Source: Bacillota bacterium
Lineage (GTDB): Bacteria > Bacillota > Clostridia > DSM-8532
Reading direction: 5' to 3'
Assembly (NCBI GenBank): GCA_022702935.2
Contig: JAKIML020000092.1
Span: 1-64,000 of the forward strand
Length of the DNA: 64,000 bases
A model generated the notes under the pieces. That model saw only the letters and a list, made by a program, of their open reading frames with translations, was not told the DNA's origin and made no database searches. The stretch's first letter is position 1; each line of letters opens with the position of its first letter. Below are positions 35,586-45,711 of this stretch, piece after piece. A program made the translations under genes and the position numbers.

Positions 35586-36953
35586 TTAATCCCTCATAGA
35601 AATGACGACCTGATTGAAATCATGGATCTGCTTCTCCACGGTTACTACGATCACTTTGTCACCTTTTTTAATGACATCATCGCCATGAGGAATAATTATA
35701 TCGTTTCTCCTTGCGATGGCGCCAATGATCACTCCATCAACGAGCTTCAGCTTTTTGAGAGGAGTGTTAAGGAAGCTGGTGGAGGCATTTGCTGTAAATT
35801 CCAACACTTCAGCCTTTTCATCCACTATTTTGTATACTGTTTCTGCTGGGTTTCCCACAGCGTTACTGAGTCCGCGTACATACTTTAATATATAGTTGGT
35901 GGTTATCAGCTTCGGATTGAGGATACTGTCCACGCCCATATCGTGGAATATGGAAGGATAATCGATCCTGGTGATTTTTGCGATAACCTTCTTAACACCA
36001 CTTTTCTTTGCCAAGACAGCCGAGACCAGATTATCCTCATCTCGGCCTGTCAGAGAAATGAAGGCATCCATTTCGCTGAGATTTTCCGAATCCAGGAGGG
36101 CCTTATCCGTACCATCACCATTTATAATCAATACATCGGGCAATGACTCTGCCAGCTCTCTGCAGCGGTTACTATCTATTTCAATGATTTTGGACTTCAT
36201 ATCATACTGCTTAAGGACAGAACCCAGATAATGTGCGATCCTGCCCCCGCCAACAACCATGACGGTTCTTATTTTCTGAGTATTTTTCCCGATCCGTTTA
36301 CTGAAATCAAAGATATCGCTTGGTTTGCCTATTATGTTGAGGTGATCACCAGCTTTTATTTGATAATCACCATTGGGAATAATTATCTCATTACCTCGTT
36401 TAACCACGCCAATAAGAATGTTCTTAATGATCTTATCAGGCAGATCCCTGAGAGGTATTCCGATAAGCGGCATATCGGGAGTAGCCTTGATCTCAATAAA
36501 TTCTATCCGCCCTTTGGCAAAGTGTTCGACATCAGTTGCAGACGGGAATCTCAGCAATCGAGCGATTTCATGGGCCGCAGCCTGTTCAGGATTTATTACC
36601 AGATCAAGACCGAGATCTTCTTTCAATATAGAGAGCTCCTCGGCATATTCCGGGTCTCTGATACGAGCTATCGTATGGGCAGCTCCCAGCTTTCTGCCAG
36701 TAAGCGCGCAAACCATATTCATCTCATCACTGGAAGTGGCGGCAATCAGCAAATCTGCCTCTCTTACTCCTGCCTCAAGAAGAACCTTGGTGCTCAGACC
36801 GTTTCCCTTAATACACATTACGTCCAAAGCCTCGTCAGCTTTTCTTAATGCTTCAGGGTTCTTGTCGATAATGGTTACATCATGATCCTCCTGTGACAAA
36901 TGCTCGGCCAAAGAATATCCAACCTTGCCGTCACCGATAATAATGATCTGCAT
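35586..36953 (-). CDS. trkA: TrkA, potassium channel gating subunit
   Basis: The 455-residue protein is a duplicated RCK unit: two Rossmann NAD(H)-binding domains (IIIGDGKVGYSLAEHLSQEDHDVTIID and VMVVGGGRIAHYLGSVLKQY) each followed by a TrkA-C ligand-binding domain. It assembles as a cytoplasmic ring that gates TrkH in response to nucleotides. Length and tandem layout match E. coli-type TrkA. It is the first gene of the trkAH pair. Confidence 0.95.
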   Translation of the reverse strand: MQIIIIGDGKVGYSLAEHLSQEDHDVTIIDKNPEALRKADEALDVMCIKGNGLSTKVLLEAGVREADLLIAATSSDEMNMVCALTGRKLGAAHTIARIRDPEYAEELSILKEDLGLDLVINPEQAAAHEIARLLRFPSATDVEHFAKGRIEFIEIKATPDMPLIGIPLRDLPDKIIKNILIGVVKRGNEIIIPNGDYQIKAGDHLNIIGKPSDIFDFSKRIGKNTQKIRTVMVVGGGRIAHYLGSVLKQYDMKSKIIEIDSNRCRELAESLPDVLIINGDGTDKALLDSENLSEMDAFISLTGRDEDNLVSAVLAKKSGVKKVIAKITRIDYPSIFHDMGVDSILNPKLITTNYILKYVRGLSNAVGNPAETVYKIVDEKAEVLEFTANASTSFLNTPLKKLKLVDGVIIGAIARRNDIIIPHGDDVIKKGDKVIVVTVEKQIHDFNQVVISMRD

Positions 36954-37139
36954 TTACATCCTTCTTTTCTGTTTAAATTCAGCCTCTTTGCATTCCTTAT
37001 CATTTTATTAATCTAAATATTCGTTGTCAATAGCATAGAGTATAGGGCTAAATAATTCCATCCATTACACTTCCAGAAGCTTACCAGAACCTGTTCAGAG
37101 CTTTCACATATTATATTGCCCCATGCCGGGTGCCCTCAT

Positions 37140-37170
37140 AAAAAAAGTCAAGCCTCATGGCCTGACTCTT
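37140..37170 (-). terminator. Intrinsic terminator after the small ferredoxin gene
   Basis: On the minus strand GTCAGGCC and GGCTTGAC (one G-U pair) form a stem with an ATGA loop, followed by TTTTTTT. Confidence 0.8.
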
Positions 37171-37200
37171 TCATTGTTCATGCTATGTATAACGGTATGC

Positions 37201-37371
37201 TTAGCTGGGTTGAGCAGCAGAGACAGGACATACATTGGCGCAGGAACCGCAATCAATGCAAGCACTCTCATCAATGACATACTTGCTGTCACCAGAAGCA
37301 ATACAGCTTACAGGACATTCAGCTTCGCAAGCACCACAGCTAATGCAATCATCATTAATTAAATATGCCAC
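37201..37371 (-). CDS. Clostridial-type 2[4Fe-4S] ferredoxin
   Basis: A 56-residue ferredoxin read directly from the minus strand: start GTG at 37371 after GGAGGTG, then AYLINDDCISCGACEAECPVSC for the first cluster and ACIDCGSCANVCP for the second, ending AAQPS. Both sites have the CxxCxxCxxxCP spacing of clostridial ferredoxins, the low-potential electron carrier of such anaerobes. It would supply or accept electrons for enzymes like the 2-oxoacid oxidoreductase in this window. It is monocistronic with its own terminator. Confidence 0.93.
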   Translation of the reverse strand: MAYLINDDCISCGACEAECPVSCIASGDSKYVIDESACIDCGSCANVCPVSAAQPS

Positions 37372-37506
37372 GGCAAACACCTCCGATTTTCTAAAGGTAT
37401 AATGAATACAAAAATATGGTATACCAAATCATATTTAATGTCAATGAAATAGCCGGAAGTTACTTGCACATATTTCTGTACATTCCATGCATAATGCTTT
37501 ATATTT

Positions 37507-38379
37507 TCAGTCTTCCAGAACCTTTAATTCCTCCAGGACCTTATCGTCCTGATCATTGCGTTTTTCTACATCCTTGACCACACGGACTTCATCCACATGG
37601 TACTCTTTAATGTCGGCCCCCTGCTCGCTGTCCAGCTTTACCTTCACCTTTTCCTTAAGAAGGTTAATCTGAACCACTGTTCCCTGACCCTGTGGCGTTT
37701 GAACCACCGCTTCTACCTTGGGTGTCTTTTTCAACAGATACTCGTAGGTTTCCTGCTCATACTTAAGGCAGCACATGAGCCTGCCGCAGGTACCCGATAT
37801 TTTGGTGGGATTGAGGGACAAGGATTGCTCCTTGGCCATTTTAATGGAGACAGGATGGAACTCGGCCAAGTGGGTGCTGCAGCACAGGGTACGGCCGCAG
37901 GCGCCAATGGCACCCATCATCTTGGCTTCATCCCTGACCCCTATCTGACGAAGCTCAATACGGGTACGGAATACTGAAGCCAGATCCTTAACCAGTTCTC
38001 TGAAGTCCACACGACCGTCGGCGGTAAAGTAGAAGAGCACCTTGTTGTTGTCAAAGGTGTATTCCACATCAATAAGCTTCATTTCCAGACCATGCTTTCG
38101 TATCTTTTCCAGGCATATATTAAAGGCTTCTTTTTCTTTTTCATGGTTTTCCTGCACATGCTTCAGGTCATCCTCGTCAGCCTTGCGGATGACATTTTTC
38201 AAAGGTGCGACCACATCATCATCGGGAACCTCATGATTGGGCACCACGACTTCACCGCATTCTACACCTCTGGCGGTTTCGACAATGACCATATCGCCCT
38301 TTTTAAAGCTGATATCGCAGGGATCAAAATAATATATTTTTCCAGCGGTCCTGAAACGGACACCAACCACATTGACCAT
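37507..38379 (-). CDS. ricT: RicT/YaaT (PSP1 domain) protein
   Basis: The 290-residue PSP1 protein contains the conserved cysteines GACGRTLCCSTHL and GTCGRLMCCLKYE. In Bacillus RicT (YaaT), with RicA and RicF, carries Fe-S clusters and supports RNase Y-dependent mRNA maturation and the Spo0 phosphorelay. It follows holB by 33 bases, as in Bacillus. The acidic, charged C-terminal tail is variable in the family. Confidence 0.93.
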   Translation of the reverse strand: MVNVVGVRFRTAGKIYYFDPCDISFKKGDMVIVETARGVECGEVVVPNHEVPDDDVVAPLKNVIRKADEDDLKHVQENHEKEKEAFNICLEKIRKHGLEMKLIDVEYTFDNNKVLFYFTADGRVDFRELVKDLASVFRTRIELRQIGVRDEAKMMGAIGACGRTLCCSTHLAEFHPVSIKMAKEQSLSLNPTKISGTCGRLMCCLKYEQETYEYLLKKTPKVEAVVQTPQGQGTVVQINLLKEKVKVKLDSEQGADIKEYHVDEVRVVKDVEKRNDQDDKVLEELKVLED

Positions 38380-38412
38380 TCTGCCAATCCTCCCGGGAGC
38401 AAATCTTAAGCA

Positions 38413-39357
38413 TTATACACCCAGCGTCATCATATCTACGGCAAGCTGGTAATTCATATTGCGCTTGTGATTGCTCCTCATCTCCTGTATATAATCAATT
38501 TTTTGAGCGAGGGCCGAAAGATCGGTCCTCTGGGCATATGCTACAATATTATCCTTTTTATCAGAATTAATCAACCCGTCAACATGTTGACAGAGCACCA
38601 TAAGCGCATCCCGATAAACACTCTCCATAATGTCCAGGCAGGGCAAAAAGGCCTCCTTGTTCCTGGCCAGGTATTGATTGATCTCAAGATGAGCAAATTC
38701 GGTTTCCTGAAAAAGAAACTGAAAGACCATCTGCCTGTTTAACGCAAATTGGTCATCATCAATGAGTTTAAGGGCCCTTCCGGGGATTCCCTGGCTCCAT
38801 GCCAGCACATGCTCTTTCCCCAGAATATTATTCCCATGTTGCTCCAAAATACGCTTCATTTCATCATGAGTGTAGGGCTTCATCTTTACCTGAACCACCC
38901 GGGAGCGTATGGTTAAGAGCAGGGACTCATAAAAGGACGTGGTCAGAAGAATTACCGCATAAGGCGGCGGTTCCTCCAAAGTCTTTAACAAGCAATTCTG
39001 GGACTCGGTGGTCATTCGGTCGGCATCTTCAATGATATAGACCTTTCTTCCCGAGGCCGGACGTATACCAATATCCTCAATCAGCCCTCTGACCTGCTTA
39101 ATAAGGATTCTCTGTGTCTCGCTTCTTACAATGGTTAAGCGGGGTGTTCCCTCTTCATCATAGCTTTTGCAGGCCCTGCATTGATTGCAGGGCTTTTCTT
39201 CCCCGCCCTCGCAAAGCAGCATTTTGGCCAAATAATGGGTCAGGGTTTTCTTGCCCATCCCCACCGGACCCGTTATGGCATAGGCATGGCCTATTGTATT
39301 GTGCTTTATTTTTTCCTGAAAGTCTTCCACAATGGCTCTTTGACCAATAAAATCCAT
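38413..39357 (-). CDS. holB: DNA polymerase III delta-prime subunit
   Basis: The 314-residue AAA+ clamp-loader subunit has a modified P-loop (GPVGMGKKTLTHYLA), zinc-binding cysteines (CEGGEEKPCNQCRAC) and the arginine/sensor region EDADRMTTESQNCLLKTLEEPP with TIRSR. Delta-prime is the stator of the clamp loader. The order tmk-yaaR-holB-ricT is conserved in Firmicutes. The start follows GGAGACGCT. Confidence 0.93.
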   Translation of the reverse strand: MDFIGQRAIVEDFQEKIKHNTIGHAYAITGPVGMGKKTLTHYLAKMLLCEGGEEKPCNQCRACKSYDEEGTPRLTIVRSETQRILIKQVRGLIEDIGIRPASGRKVYIIEDADRMTTESQNCLLKTLEEPPPYAVILLTTSFYESLLLTIRSRVVQVKMKPYTHDEMKRILEQHGNNILGKEHVLAWSQGIPGRALKLIDDDQFALNRQMVFQFLFQETEFAHLEINQYLARNKEAFLPCLDIMESVYRDALMVLCQHVDGLINSDKKDNIVAYAQRTDLSALAQKIDYIQEMRSNHKRNMNYQLAVDMMTLGV

Positions 39358-39391
39358 AGCGTCTCCCTCGAGTACTTTTATAGGATTTAGC

Positions 39392-39853
39392 TTAAAGCAC
39401 CAAATCCAGAATAAGACCCCTGATATCCTCTATCTTGCCCAGAATGGCAAGATTGTCCTTCTCGGATTTGAGCACCTCCTGGGTAAGCTGCTCCAGCTTT
39501 TCATTGATGGTCTTCACTGTTGCATAAACCCGATGCCTTCCCCGGCGATCCAGGAAGCTCTCCTTGGTAAACCGCCCCGAGCTTCTCACCGCCTCATCCA
39601 GGAACTCCATGACAAGGCGCTTATACGTCTTCAATTCGGCGATATCAATATGCTCGGCCAGATGCTTGCCCTGCTTTTCAATTTCCAGGGCTTTCTTCTT
39701 AAGCTCCTCATCCTGGTTCTCCGAAAAGCGCTTGTCCAGATGGGTGCTGAATTGGGGACCACTTTTGCTCTGCACCTTCCCTGTATCCCGTTCCATCTTA
39801 AAACCGATACTCTGAGGCTTTCTTCCCGAACCTCCATCTACCTTAAGAGCCAT
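39392..39853 (-). CDS. yaaR: YaaR family (DUF327) protein
   Basis: The 153-residue soluble helical protein matches the YaaR family: LAEHIDIAELKTYKRLVMEFLDEAV and GRHRVYATVKTINEKLEQLTQEVL. Its molecular function is unknown; its conserved place between tmk and holB is the main evidence. The start follows AGGAGG. The N-terminal 45 residues are basic and probably disordered. Confidence 0.88.
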   Translation of the reverse strand: MALKVDGGSGRKPQSIGFKMERDTGKVQSKSGPQFSTHLDKRFSENQDEELKKKALEIEKQGKHLAEHIDIAELKTYKRLVMEFLDEAVRSSGRFTKESFLDRRGRHRVYATVKTINEKLEQLTQEVLKSEKDNLAILGKIEDIRGLILDLVL

Positions 39854-39866
39854 AATTCCCTCCTGA

Positions 39867-40520
39867 CTACAGGGTTTTCAAAAGCGCGTCCACATATGCC
39901 TTAATGCTTTCAAAAACCTTATCGGGGCTAACACTGACATCAATTCTCTTGATTCTGTCCGGATAAAGCTCGACAAGCTGATTATAGCCTTGATATACCC
40001 TGCGATGAAAATCCATTTTTTCGCTTTCGATGCGATCGGCCGCTTCACCCTTGGCATTTCTTCTGGCCATGGCCGTATCGGCATCAATATCCATAAAGAA
40101 GGTCAGATCGGGCATGCAATCGCCAATGGCATATTGATTGACAGTTCTGACAGTATCCAGGCCCAGTTCGCGTCCTATGCCCTGATAGGCATAAGAAGAG
40201 TCCACAAAGCGATCGCAGATCACAGCCTTTCCCGCAAGAATGCCGGGCCGAATGACAGAATGCACAAGCTGGGCTCGTGATGCCGCATAGAGCATCATTT
40301 CAGTCATCAGGCACATTCCCTGGTTTTCATTATCCAGAACCAAATGACGGATCTTTTCACCAATAGGGGTTCCTCCAGGTTCTCTGAGCAGTACAACCTC
40401 CAACCCCTTTTCCTTCAGATAGTCAGTCAGACGCAGAATCTGCGTTGTCTTTCCCGAACCGTCATTGCCTTCAAAGGTAATAAAAAAGCCTTTTTTCAAA
40501 CACTTCAACTCCATCATCAT
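39867..40520 (-). CDS. tmk: Thymidylate kinase
   Basis: The 217-residue enzyme phosphorylates dTMP to dTDP. It shows the P-loop FEGNDGSGKTTQ, the DR(Y/F)-type motif VICDRFVDSSYAYQGIGRELG and DLTFFMDIDADTAMARR, followed by the LID. The ATG at 40520 overlaps the stop of the upstream decarboxylase (ATGA), indicating coupling with the polyamine operon as well as with yaaR-holB-ricT downstream. Confidence 0.95.
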   Translation of the reverse strand: MMMELKCLKKGFFITFEGNDGSGKTTQILRLTDYLKEKGLEVVLLREPGGTPIGEKIRHLVLDNENQGMCLMTEMMLYAASRAQLVHSVIRPGILAGKAVICDRFVDSSYAYQGIGRELGLDTVRTVNQYAIGDCMPDLTFFMDIDADTAMARRNAKGEAADRIESEKMDFHRRVYQGYNQLVELYPDRIKRIDVSVSPDKVFESIKAYVDALLKTL

Positions 40521-41926
40521 TCGTTGTCAAGGACATATATCCTGCCTTCATCGATTCCGTGAACCTGACAGCCCTGGGATAAAACTTCCTCCAGATAAGC
40601 CAGGCAATCCTCAGTTATCCGTTCACCCGGATTCAAAAGGGGAATACCGGGCGGATAAGGCACGATAAGGCTTCCGCAAATCCTGTTCAATGTATTATTT
40701 ATCGGCATTTCTCGGCCTTTCAGTGAGAGGGCCCGGGCTAAGGGTATAACCCGCTCGGGCAGACTGTCAGGCCATTTGACCAGCTTTTTACTATTTCTAC
40801 CCTTATACTCCCTTGAAAGCTCTTCCAGGGCTTTAACCAGACGCTCGAAATCCTCATGGTCATGAAAGGGCGTTGCAATAAGTACCACATGTTTCAGATC
40901 GGCCATTTCGGCCACAATGCCAAAGCGGGTTCTTAAAAGCGCCTCTGCCTCAAAACCACTGAGCCGGGTTTGCTCGAAGCTGAGCACCAGGCGAGAAAAG
41001 TCCCAATCCATGTTTTTATGATGCCATGTGGCGCGATTAACCAAAGTCCTCGTTTGGAGAGCCTTTTCAAAGACTTTTATGTTTTCAGCCAGTCTTTCAT
41101 AAAGCGCCTCTCCCTCATTTTCCAACAAGTCTCTGGCCCTGTCAATGGAAGCCATCAGAATATATGATGGGCTGGTGGTCTGCAGCATGGAGGCCGCACT
41201 CACCACCTCGGGCCATTTCCCATAGCCTTCCCGGCAGTGGAGCAATGCGGTCTGAGTCAGGGCAGGCAGGGTTTTATGCAGACTCTGCACGCAGATATCG
41301 GCGCCCTGGGCCAGGGCGGTGTCGGGAAGCCTGGGATGAAATACAAAATGTGCCCCATGAGCCTCATCCACCAGCAAGGGAATTCCATGACGACGCGTTA
41401 CTTCGACAATGGGCTTAAGAGCGGGGGCAATCCCGTAATAATTCGGTCGGGTCAGCAAAACCCCCTGAACATTGTCATTGTTCAGAATGGCTCTTTCAAT
41501 GGCTTCTGCAGTTACCCCCAGGGTCAGACCGGTTTCCTCGTCCATGTCGGGCATGACGAAAACAGGCTCACCGCCAAATAAGGCCAGCGCATTGAGCACG
41601 GAGCGATGGCTGTCCCTGCCCATAATGAGCTTGCCGCCGGGCTTGACCACAGCTTTAATCATGGCATGGATGCCCGATGTGGAGCCATTGACCAAAAAAA
41701 GCGTAGAGCCTGCCCCAAAGCATTTGGCGGCGAGCTCTTGCGCTTCTTTGATTACTCCGGAAGGAGCATGCAGGCAATCCGAACCCGGTATCTCGGTGAT
41801 GTCCAGACTGCCTGCCCTATTCAATTCCTGGTTCAAGCCCCTGCCCAGAACATGACCGGGCATATGGAAGGGCAAGGGCTGCCCTTCCCCATAGGCTTTT
41901 AACATATCCAATAACGGAGTTCCCAT
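40517..41926 (-). CDS. PLP-dependent Orn/Lys/Arg decarboxylase family protein (YaaO/SpeA-like)
   Basis: The 469-residue protein has the fold-type I decarboxylase pattern: LPFHMPGHVLG, DITEIPGSDCLHAPSG, LVNGSTSGIHAMI, LLVDEAHGAHF and the PLP lysine in QSLHKTLPALTQTA. Members make agmatine, putrescine or cadaverine. It shares one base with the potD stop (TAATG) and follows a spermidine/putrescine ABC transporter, so polyamine metabolism is strongly implied. It also precedes tmk as yaaO does in Bacillus. The actual amino acid substrate is not determined. Confidence 0.88.
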   Translation of the reverse strand: MGTPLLDMLKAYGEGQPLPFHMPGHVLGRGLNQELNRAGSLDITEIPGSDCLHAPSGVIKEAQELAAKCFGAGSTLFLVNGSTSGIHAMIKAVVKPGGKLIMGRDSHRSVLNALALFGGEPVFVMPDMDEETGLTLGVTAEAIERAILNNDNVQGVLLTRPNYYGIAPALKPIVEVTRRHGIPLLVDEAHGAHFVFHPRLPDTALAQGADICVQSLHKTLPALTQTALLHCREGYGKWPEVVSAASMLQTTSPSYILMASIDRARDLLENEGEALYERLAENIKVFEKALQTRTLVNRATWHHKNMDWDFSRLVLSFEQTRLSGFEAEALLRTRFGIVAEMADLKHVVLIATPFHDHEDFERLVKALEELSREYKGRNSKKLVKWPDSLPERVIPLARALSLKGREMPINNTLNRICGSLIVPYPPGIPLLNPGERITEDCLAYLEEVLSQGCQVHGIDEGRIYVLDNE

Positions 41927-42978
41927 TACTGTGCCAATACCTCAGTCAAAATATCGTTATACTTGGCCTTGTAATCACCAAGATCCACATATACCTCGCC
42001 CTTGCTCAAGGCCTCTTCATCAGGCCAGTAAGCAGGCAGTTCAAAGACCTCGGGATATTCTTCCTGCATTCTTTTGATGACCTCGGTATTGGGTGACGTA
42101 TAGCCAACCTCCTCCGAGTTTCTGAAGCCTACATCGGGATCCAGCATAAAGTTGATGAACATTTCGGCTTCCTTCTTATGCTTGGCGCTCTTGGGAATGA
42201 CCATACAATCATACCAGATATTAGAGCCTTCCTTAGGAATGGCATAGCCTACATTGTCAATACCTTCCCAGTACAAGTCCATAAAGTCACCGGAATAGGT
42301 CACACCCAGGGCGGCATCTCCATTGGCAATAAGATCTCTGATTTCATCGCCATAGTATCCGTTCACCAGCGGACTCTGCTGGATAAGAAGCTGCTTTGCC
42401 TGTTCCAGTTCGGCATCGTTGGTGGTGTTGACCGAATAGCCCAGTCTGATGAGGGCAACGCCTATGCTGTCACGGACGTCCTTCTTCATAAGGATTTGGC
42501 CCTTATATTTATCATTCCAGAGGATATCCCAGCTTTCGACGGGGTCAGTCACTAAATCCTTGTTATAAAGAATACCTACTGTTCCCCAGAAATAAGGAAC
42601 CGAGTACTTGTTTTCAGGATCGTATTCCTGGCCGCGCAGGCGCTCGTCAATATACTTGATGTTTGGAATATTGCTGTAATCCAGGGGCAGCAGCATATCC
42701 CGCTTAATCATCTCGGAAACGGCATAGTCCGAGGGGAAAACCACGTCATAGCTGCTTCCGCCGGCTTCAAGCTTAGCCAGGAGAGTTTCATTGGTCTCAT
42801 AGGTTTTGTAATTTACACCAATTCCGGTTTGCTTCTCAAACTCATCAATCAGGGTTTCATCCATGAATTCACCCCAGTTGTACACGTTGATGACAACCTT
42901 CTGGCCACAGCCCGACAGGGATACGGCCATCCCCACAACGAGGATCAGTATCAGAATACAGCTTAAGGTCTTTCTCAT
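41926..42978 (-). CDS. potD: PotD, spermidine/putrescine-binding lipoprotein
   Basis: The 350-residue protein has a lipoprotein signal with lipobox LSGC (Cys about residue 24) followed by a type 2 periplasmic-binding fold (VYNWGEFMDETLIDEFEKQTGIGVNYKTYETNETLLAKL, SYDVVFPSDYAVSEMI, and WDILWNDKYKGQILM). It captures polyamine outside the membrane for PotABC. Its start overlaps the potC stop by 4 bases. Confidence 0.93.
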   Translation of the reverse strand: MRKTLSCILILILVVGMAVSLSGCGQKVVINVYNWGEFMDETLIDEFEKQTGIGVNYKTYETNETLLAKLEAGGSSYDVVFPSDYAVSEMIKRDMLLPLDYSNIPNIKYIDERLRGQEYDPENKYSVPYFWGTVGILYNKDLVTDPVESWDILWNDKYKGQILMKKDVRDSIGVALIRLGYSVNTTNDAELEQAKQLLIQQSPLVNGYYGDEIRDLIANGDAALGVTYSGDFMDLYWEGIDNVGYAIPKEGSNIWYDCMVIPKSAKHKKEAEMFINFMLDPDVGFRNSEEVGYTSPNTEVIKRMQEEYPEVFELPAYWPDEEALSKGEVYVDLGDYKAKYNDILTEVLAQ

Positions 42979-43754
42979 AGTAACAAGTTCTCTCCTTTAT
43001 CACTCTTTTTATTTATGATTAGCATAAGAACAACAATGGTTATAAACATCAGCGTGCTTAAGGCGTTGATGGTGGGTTTGACGCCTCTTTTAGCCATGGA
43101 GTAAATCAGGATGGACAGGTTGGTCGCCTCGGTGCCTGCTGTGAAAAAGCTGATGACAAAGTCGTCAATGGACAGGGTAAAGGCCATCAGCGCCCCGCTG
43201 ACAATCCCCGGCATGATCTCGGGGAGAATGACCTTTCTTAACGCATAGGACGGTGTTGCGCCCAAATCCAGAGCTGCCTCAGCCGTATGCTTGTTAAGCT
43301 GTCTCAGCTTAGGAAGCACCGACAGAATCACATAGGGTATACTGAAAACCACATGGGCTATCAGCATGGTGACAAGCCCCAATTCCAGACCCATGGAGAT
43401 AAACAGGGTCATAAGGGCCACACCGGTGACGATATCGGGATTCAATACCGGAAGATTATTGATATTGAGGACTACAGTTCTTCCGAGCTTGCTCATATTA
43501 TGGATGCCCAGGGCTGCAAGGGTACCCACAATGGTGGAGATAACCGTTGACAACACTGCCACTAACAGGGTGTAATAAAGGGCCTCTCGAATCTGTCTGT
43601 CTCTGAACAGCTCGGCATACCACTTAAGGGTAAAGCCTCCCCAATGCCCACGGGATTTGGATTCATTGAAGGAAAATACAATGAGGACAATGATGGGAGC
43701 ATAGAGAAACAAATAAAGCAGGCCCATATAGATTTTCTTGGCTACCTTCATCAT
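42975..43754 (-). CDS. potC: PotC, polyamine ABC transporter permease
   Basis: The 259-residue permease has about six membrane helices and the cytoplasmic EAA loop (EAALDLGATPSYALRKVILPEIMPGIVSG) that docks on PotA. The N-terminus YMGLLYLFLYAPIIVLIVFSFNES is typical of PotC. It overlaps potB and potD by four bases at each end. Confidence 0.94.
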   Translation of the reverse strand: MMKVAKKIYMGLLYLFLYAPIIVLIVFSFNESKSRGHWGGFTLKWYAELFRDRQIREALYYTLLVAVLSTVISTIVGTLAALGIHNMSKLGRTVVLNINNLPVLNPDIVTGVALMTLFISMGLELGLVTMLIAHVVFSIPYVILSVLPKLRQLNKHTAEAALDLGATPSYALRKVILPEIMPGIVSGALMAFTLSIDDFVISFFTAGTEATNLSILIYSMAKRGVKPTINALSTLMFITIVVLMLIINKKSDKGENLLL

Positions 43755-44602
43755 ACCTTCCTCCCCTCCTGAGCATTGTTTTGATCTATTCTGGACATAA
43801 TCGCCATGGATATAAGGATCATAACCATCAGAATGATGGACAGCGCTGAGCCAAAATGCCAGTTTCTCGAGGAGATGAACTGCTGCTCAATGAGATCACC
43901 GATGAGCGGCGTCTTGCTTCCGCCCAGTAGCCCCGAGATGATAAAGGTGCTCACTGCCGGCATAAAGACCATGGTGATTCCCGAAACAACACCGGGAACA
44001 CTCAAGGGCAGCACCACCCTGAAAAAGGTCACTATTTTATTCCCGCCCAGATCGCTGGCAGCTTCCAGTACGTTTTTGTCTATCTTGCTCAATACCGTAT
44101 AAATGGGAAGCACCATGAAAGGCAGGAAGTTATAAACCATACCCACAAGAACGGCGCCCTGGCCCGGCATGAGCTCGAGCTTTGGCAGGCCAAGCCACAT
44201 CAGGAAACGGTTGAGAAAACCATTGGGCGACAAAAGGGACATCCAGGCATAGGTTCTCAAAAGGAAGTTCATCCAGATGGGAACAATAAAGAACACCAGC
44301 ACCAATCCCCGGTATTTGATATTTGTATTGGAAATGATCATGGCCGCCGGATAGCCCAGAAGCAGGCAGATGAGCGTTGAAGCTGCTGCCAGCACAAAGG
44401 AATCCTTGATAATATTCAGATAAATAGGCTCCAAAACCTTCTTGTAGCTTTCCCCTGACAGCTTCAGGCTGGAAGCGTCATGGATATCCCCCGTGGTCAC
44501 GCTGTAAACCAGAATCAGAAACAGCGGGATGACAATGAATATCCCCATCCAGACCGAATACGGGTAAGCCAGCAAACGCAGCTTTTTATTCAATGGCTTC
44601 AC
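43751..44602 (-). CDS. potB: PotB, polyamine ABC transporter permease
   Basis: The 283-residue permease has six membrane helices and an EAA loop ([30 protein letters not shown]). With PotC it forms the channel for spermidine/putrescine. The start lies 17 bases inside the potA coding end, so translation is coupled. Confidence 0.94.
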   Translation of the reverse strand: MKPLNKKLRLLAYPYSVWMGIFIVIPLFLILVYSVTTGDIHDASSLKLSGESYKKVLEPIYLNIIKDSFVLAAASTLICLLLGYPAAMIISNTNIKYRGLVLVFFIVPIWMNFLLRTYAWMSLLSPNGFLNRFLMWLGLPKLELMPGQGAVLVGMVYNFLPFMVLPIYTVLSKIDKNVLEAASDLGGNKIVTFFRVVLPLSVPGVVSGITMVFMPAVSTFIISGLLGGSKTPLIGDLIEQQFISSRNWHFGSALSIILMVMILISMAIMSRIDQNNAQEGRKV

Positions 44603-45638
44603 CCCTCTTCATGACCTGAATGTCGGCAGGCTGAATATTCATACCCACAACACTGCCTACAGGGAACATCATGGTTCTGTGCACCATATACTCTCTGTAA
44701 TCCGATTGAATCAGCATCTCATAATGTACACCCTTGAACACTACAGAGGTGACGGTCCCCTTGATCATTCCCTCGTCAGGATTGGTTACGATACGGATGT
44801 CCTCGGGGCGAATGACAATGTCCACCGGCTCGTTGGGCTCAAAGCCCTTATCTACGCAATCCAGCACCACGCCGTCAAAGGCCACCTTGAAATCCTCGGG
44901 CATGGTGGCTTCAATGATGTTGCTCTCACCAATGAAGTCTGCCACAAAGCGATTAATGGGCTCATTATAGATATCCTGCGGGGTTCCTACCTGCTGGATG
45001 ACGCCTTTGTTCATGACCACCACTGTATCGGACATGGTCAGGGCTTCTTCCTGATCATGGGTGACATAGATAAAGGTGATGCCCACCCTTCTCTGCATAT
45101 CCAGAAGCTCAATCTGCATTTCCTTGCGCAGCTTCAAGTCCAGAGCGCCCAGAGGCTCATCCAATAAAAGAACCTTGGGTTCATTAACCAGGGCGCGTGC
45201 TATAGCCACACGCTGCTGCTGACCGCCGCTTAAGGAGTCCACATACCGCTTTTCAAAGCCTTCAAGATCAACCATTTTGAGCATCCTCTTGACACGCTGC
45301 TCGATCTCGTGCTTGGGCACCTTCTTGATGCGAAGGCCAAAGGCCACATTTTCAAACACATTCAGGTGGGTAAACAGTGCGTAGCGCTGAAATACTGTGT
45401 TAATGTTCCTCTTATAGGGCGGCACATTATTAAGAAGCTTGCCTTCAAAGTAAATCTCACCCTCATCGGGCTCCTCGAAGCCGCCTATCATTCTTAAGGT
45501 GGTGGTTTTGCCGCAGCCACTGGGGCCTAAAAGCGTAACAAATTCATTCTCCCTGATGGTTAAATTAATATGATCAACAGCAGTCATGTCACCATACCGC
45601 TTTGTAAGATTCTTAAGTTCAATGAGTACTTTTCCCAT
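44586..45638 (-). CDS. potA: PotA, polyamine ABC transporter ATPase
   Basis: The 350-residue ATPase has Walker [10 protein letters not shown], the Q loop, signature [15 protein letters not shown] and Walker [13 protein letters not shown], then a C-terminal TOBE regulatory domain. It powers the PotBC permease. It is the first structural gene after the XRE-cupin regulator, 73 bases downstream, in the order regulator-A-B-C-D-decarboxylase. Confidence 0.95.
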   Translation of the reverse strand: MGKVLIELKNLTKRYGDMTAVDHINLTIRENEFVTLLGPSGCGKTTTLRMIGGFEEPDEGEIYFEGKLLNNVPPYKRNINTVFQRYALFTHLNVFENVAFGLRIKKVPKHEIEQRVKRMLKMVDLEGFEKRYVDSLSGGQQQRVAIARALVNEPKVLLLDEPLGALDLKLRKEMQIELLDMQRRVGITFIYVTHDQEEALTMSDTVVVMNKGVIQQVGTPQDIYNEPINRFVADFIGESNIIEATMPEDFKVAFDGVVLDCVDKGFEPNEPVDIVIRPEDIRIVTNPDEGMIKGTVTSVVFKGVHYEMLIQSDYREYMVHRTMMFPVGSVVGMNIQPADIQVMKRGEAIE

Positions 45639-45711
45639 CTGTTTACCCCCTTAAAGGATGTTTAGGCTTATACGTAAAGCCAATGATTAAAACCGGCCAT
45701 TTCAAGCACGG

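Noticed and set aside
37597-37977. Plus-strand frame of 126 codons inside ricT, and similar long antisense frames in rnr, tmk, potA and the ATP-grasp genes
   Set aside because: They lie antisense to strongly conserved proteins and show no family signature or ribosome binding site.
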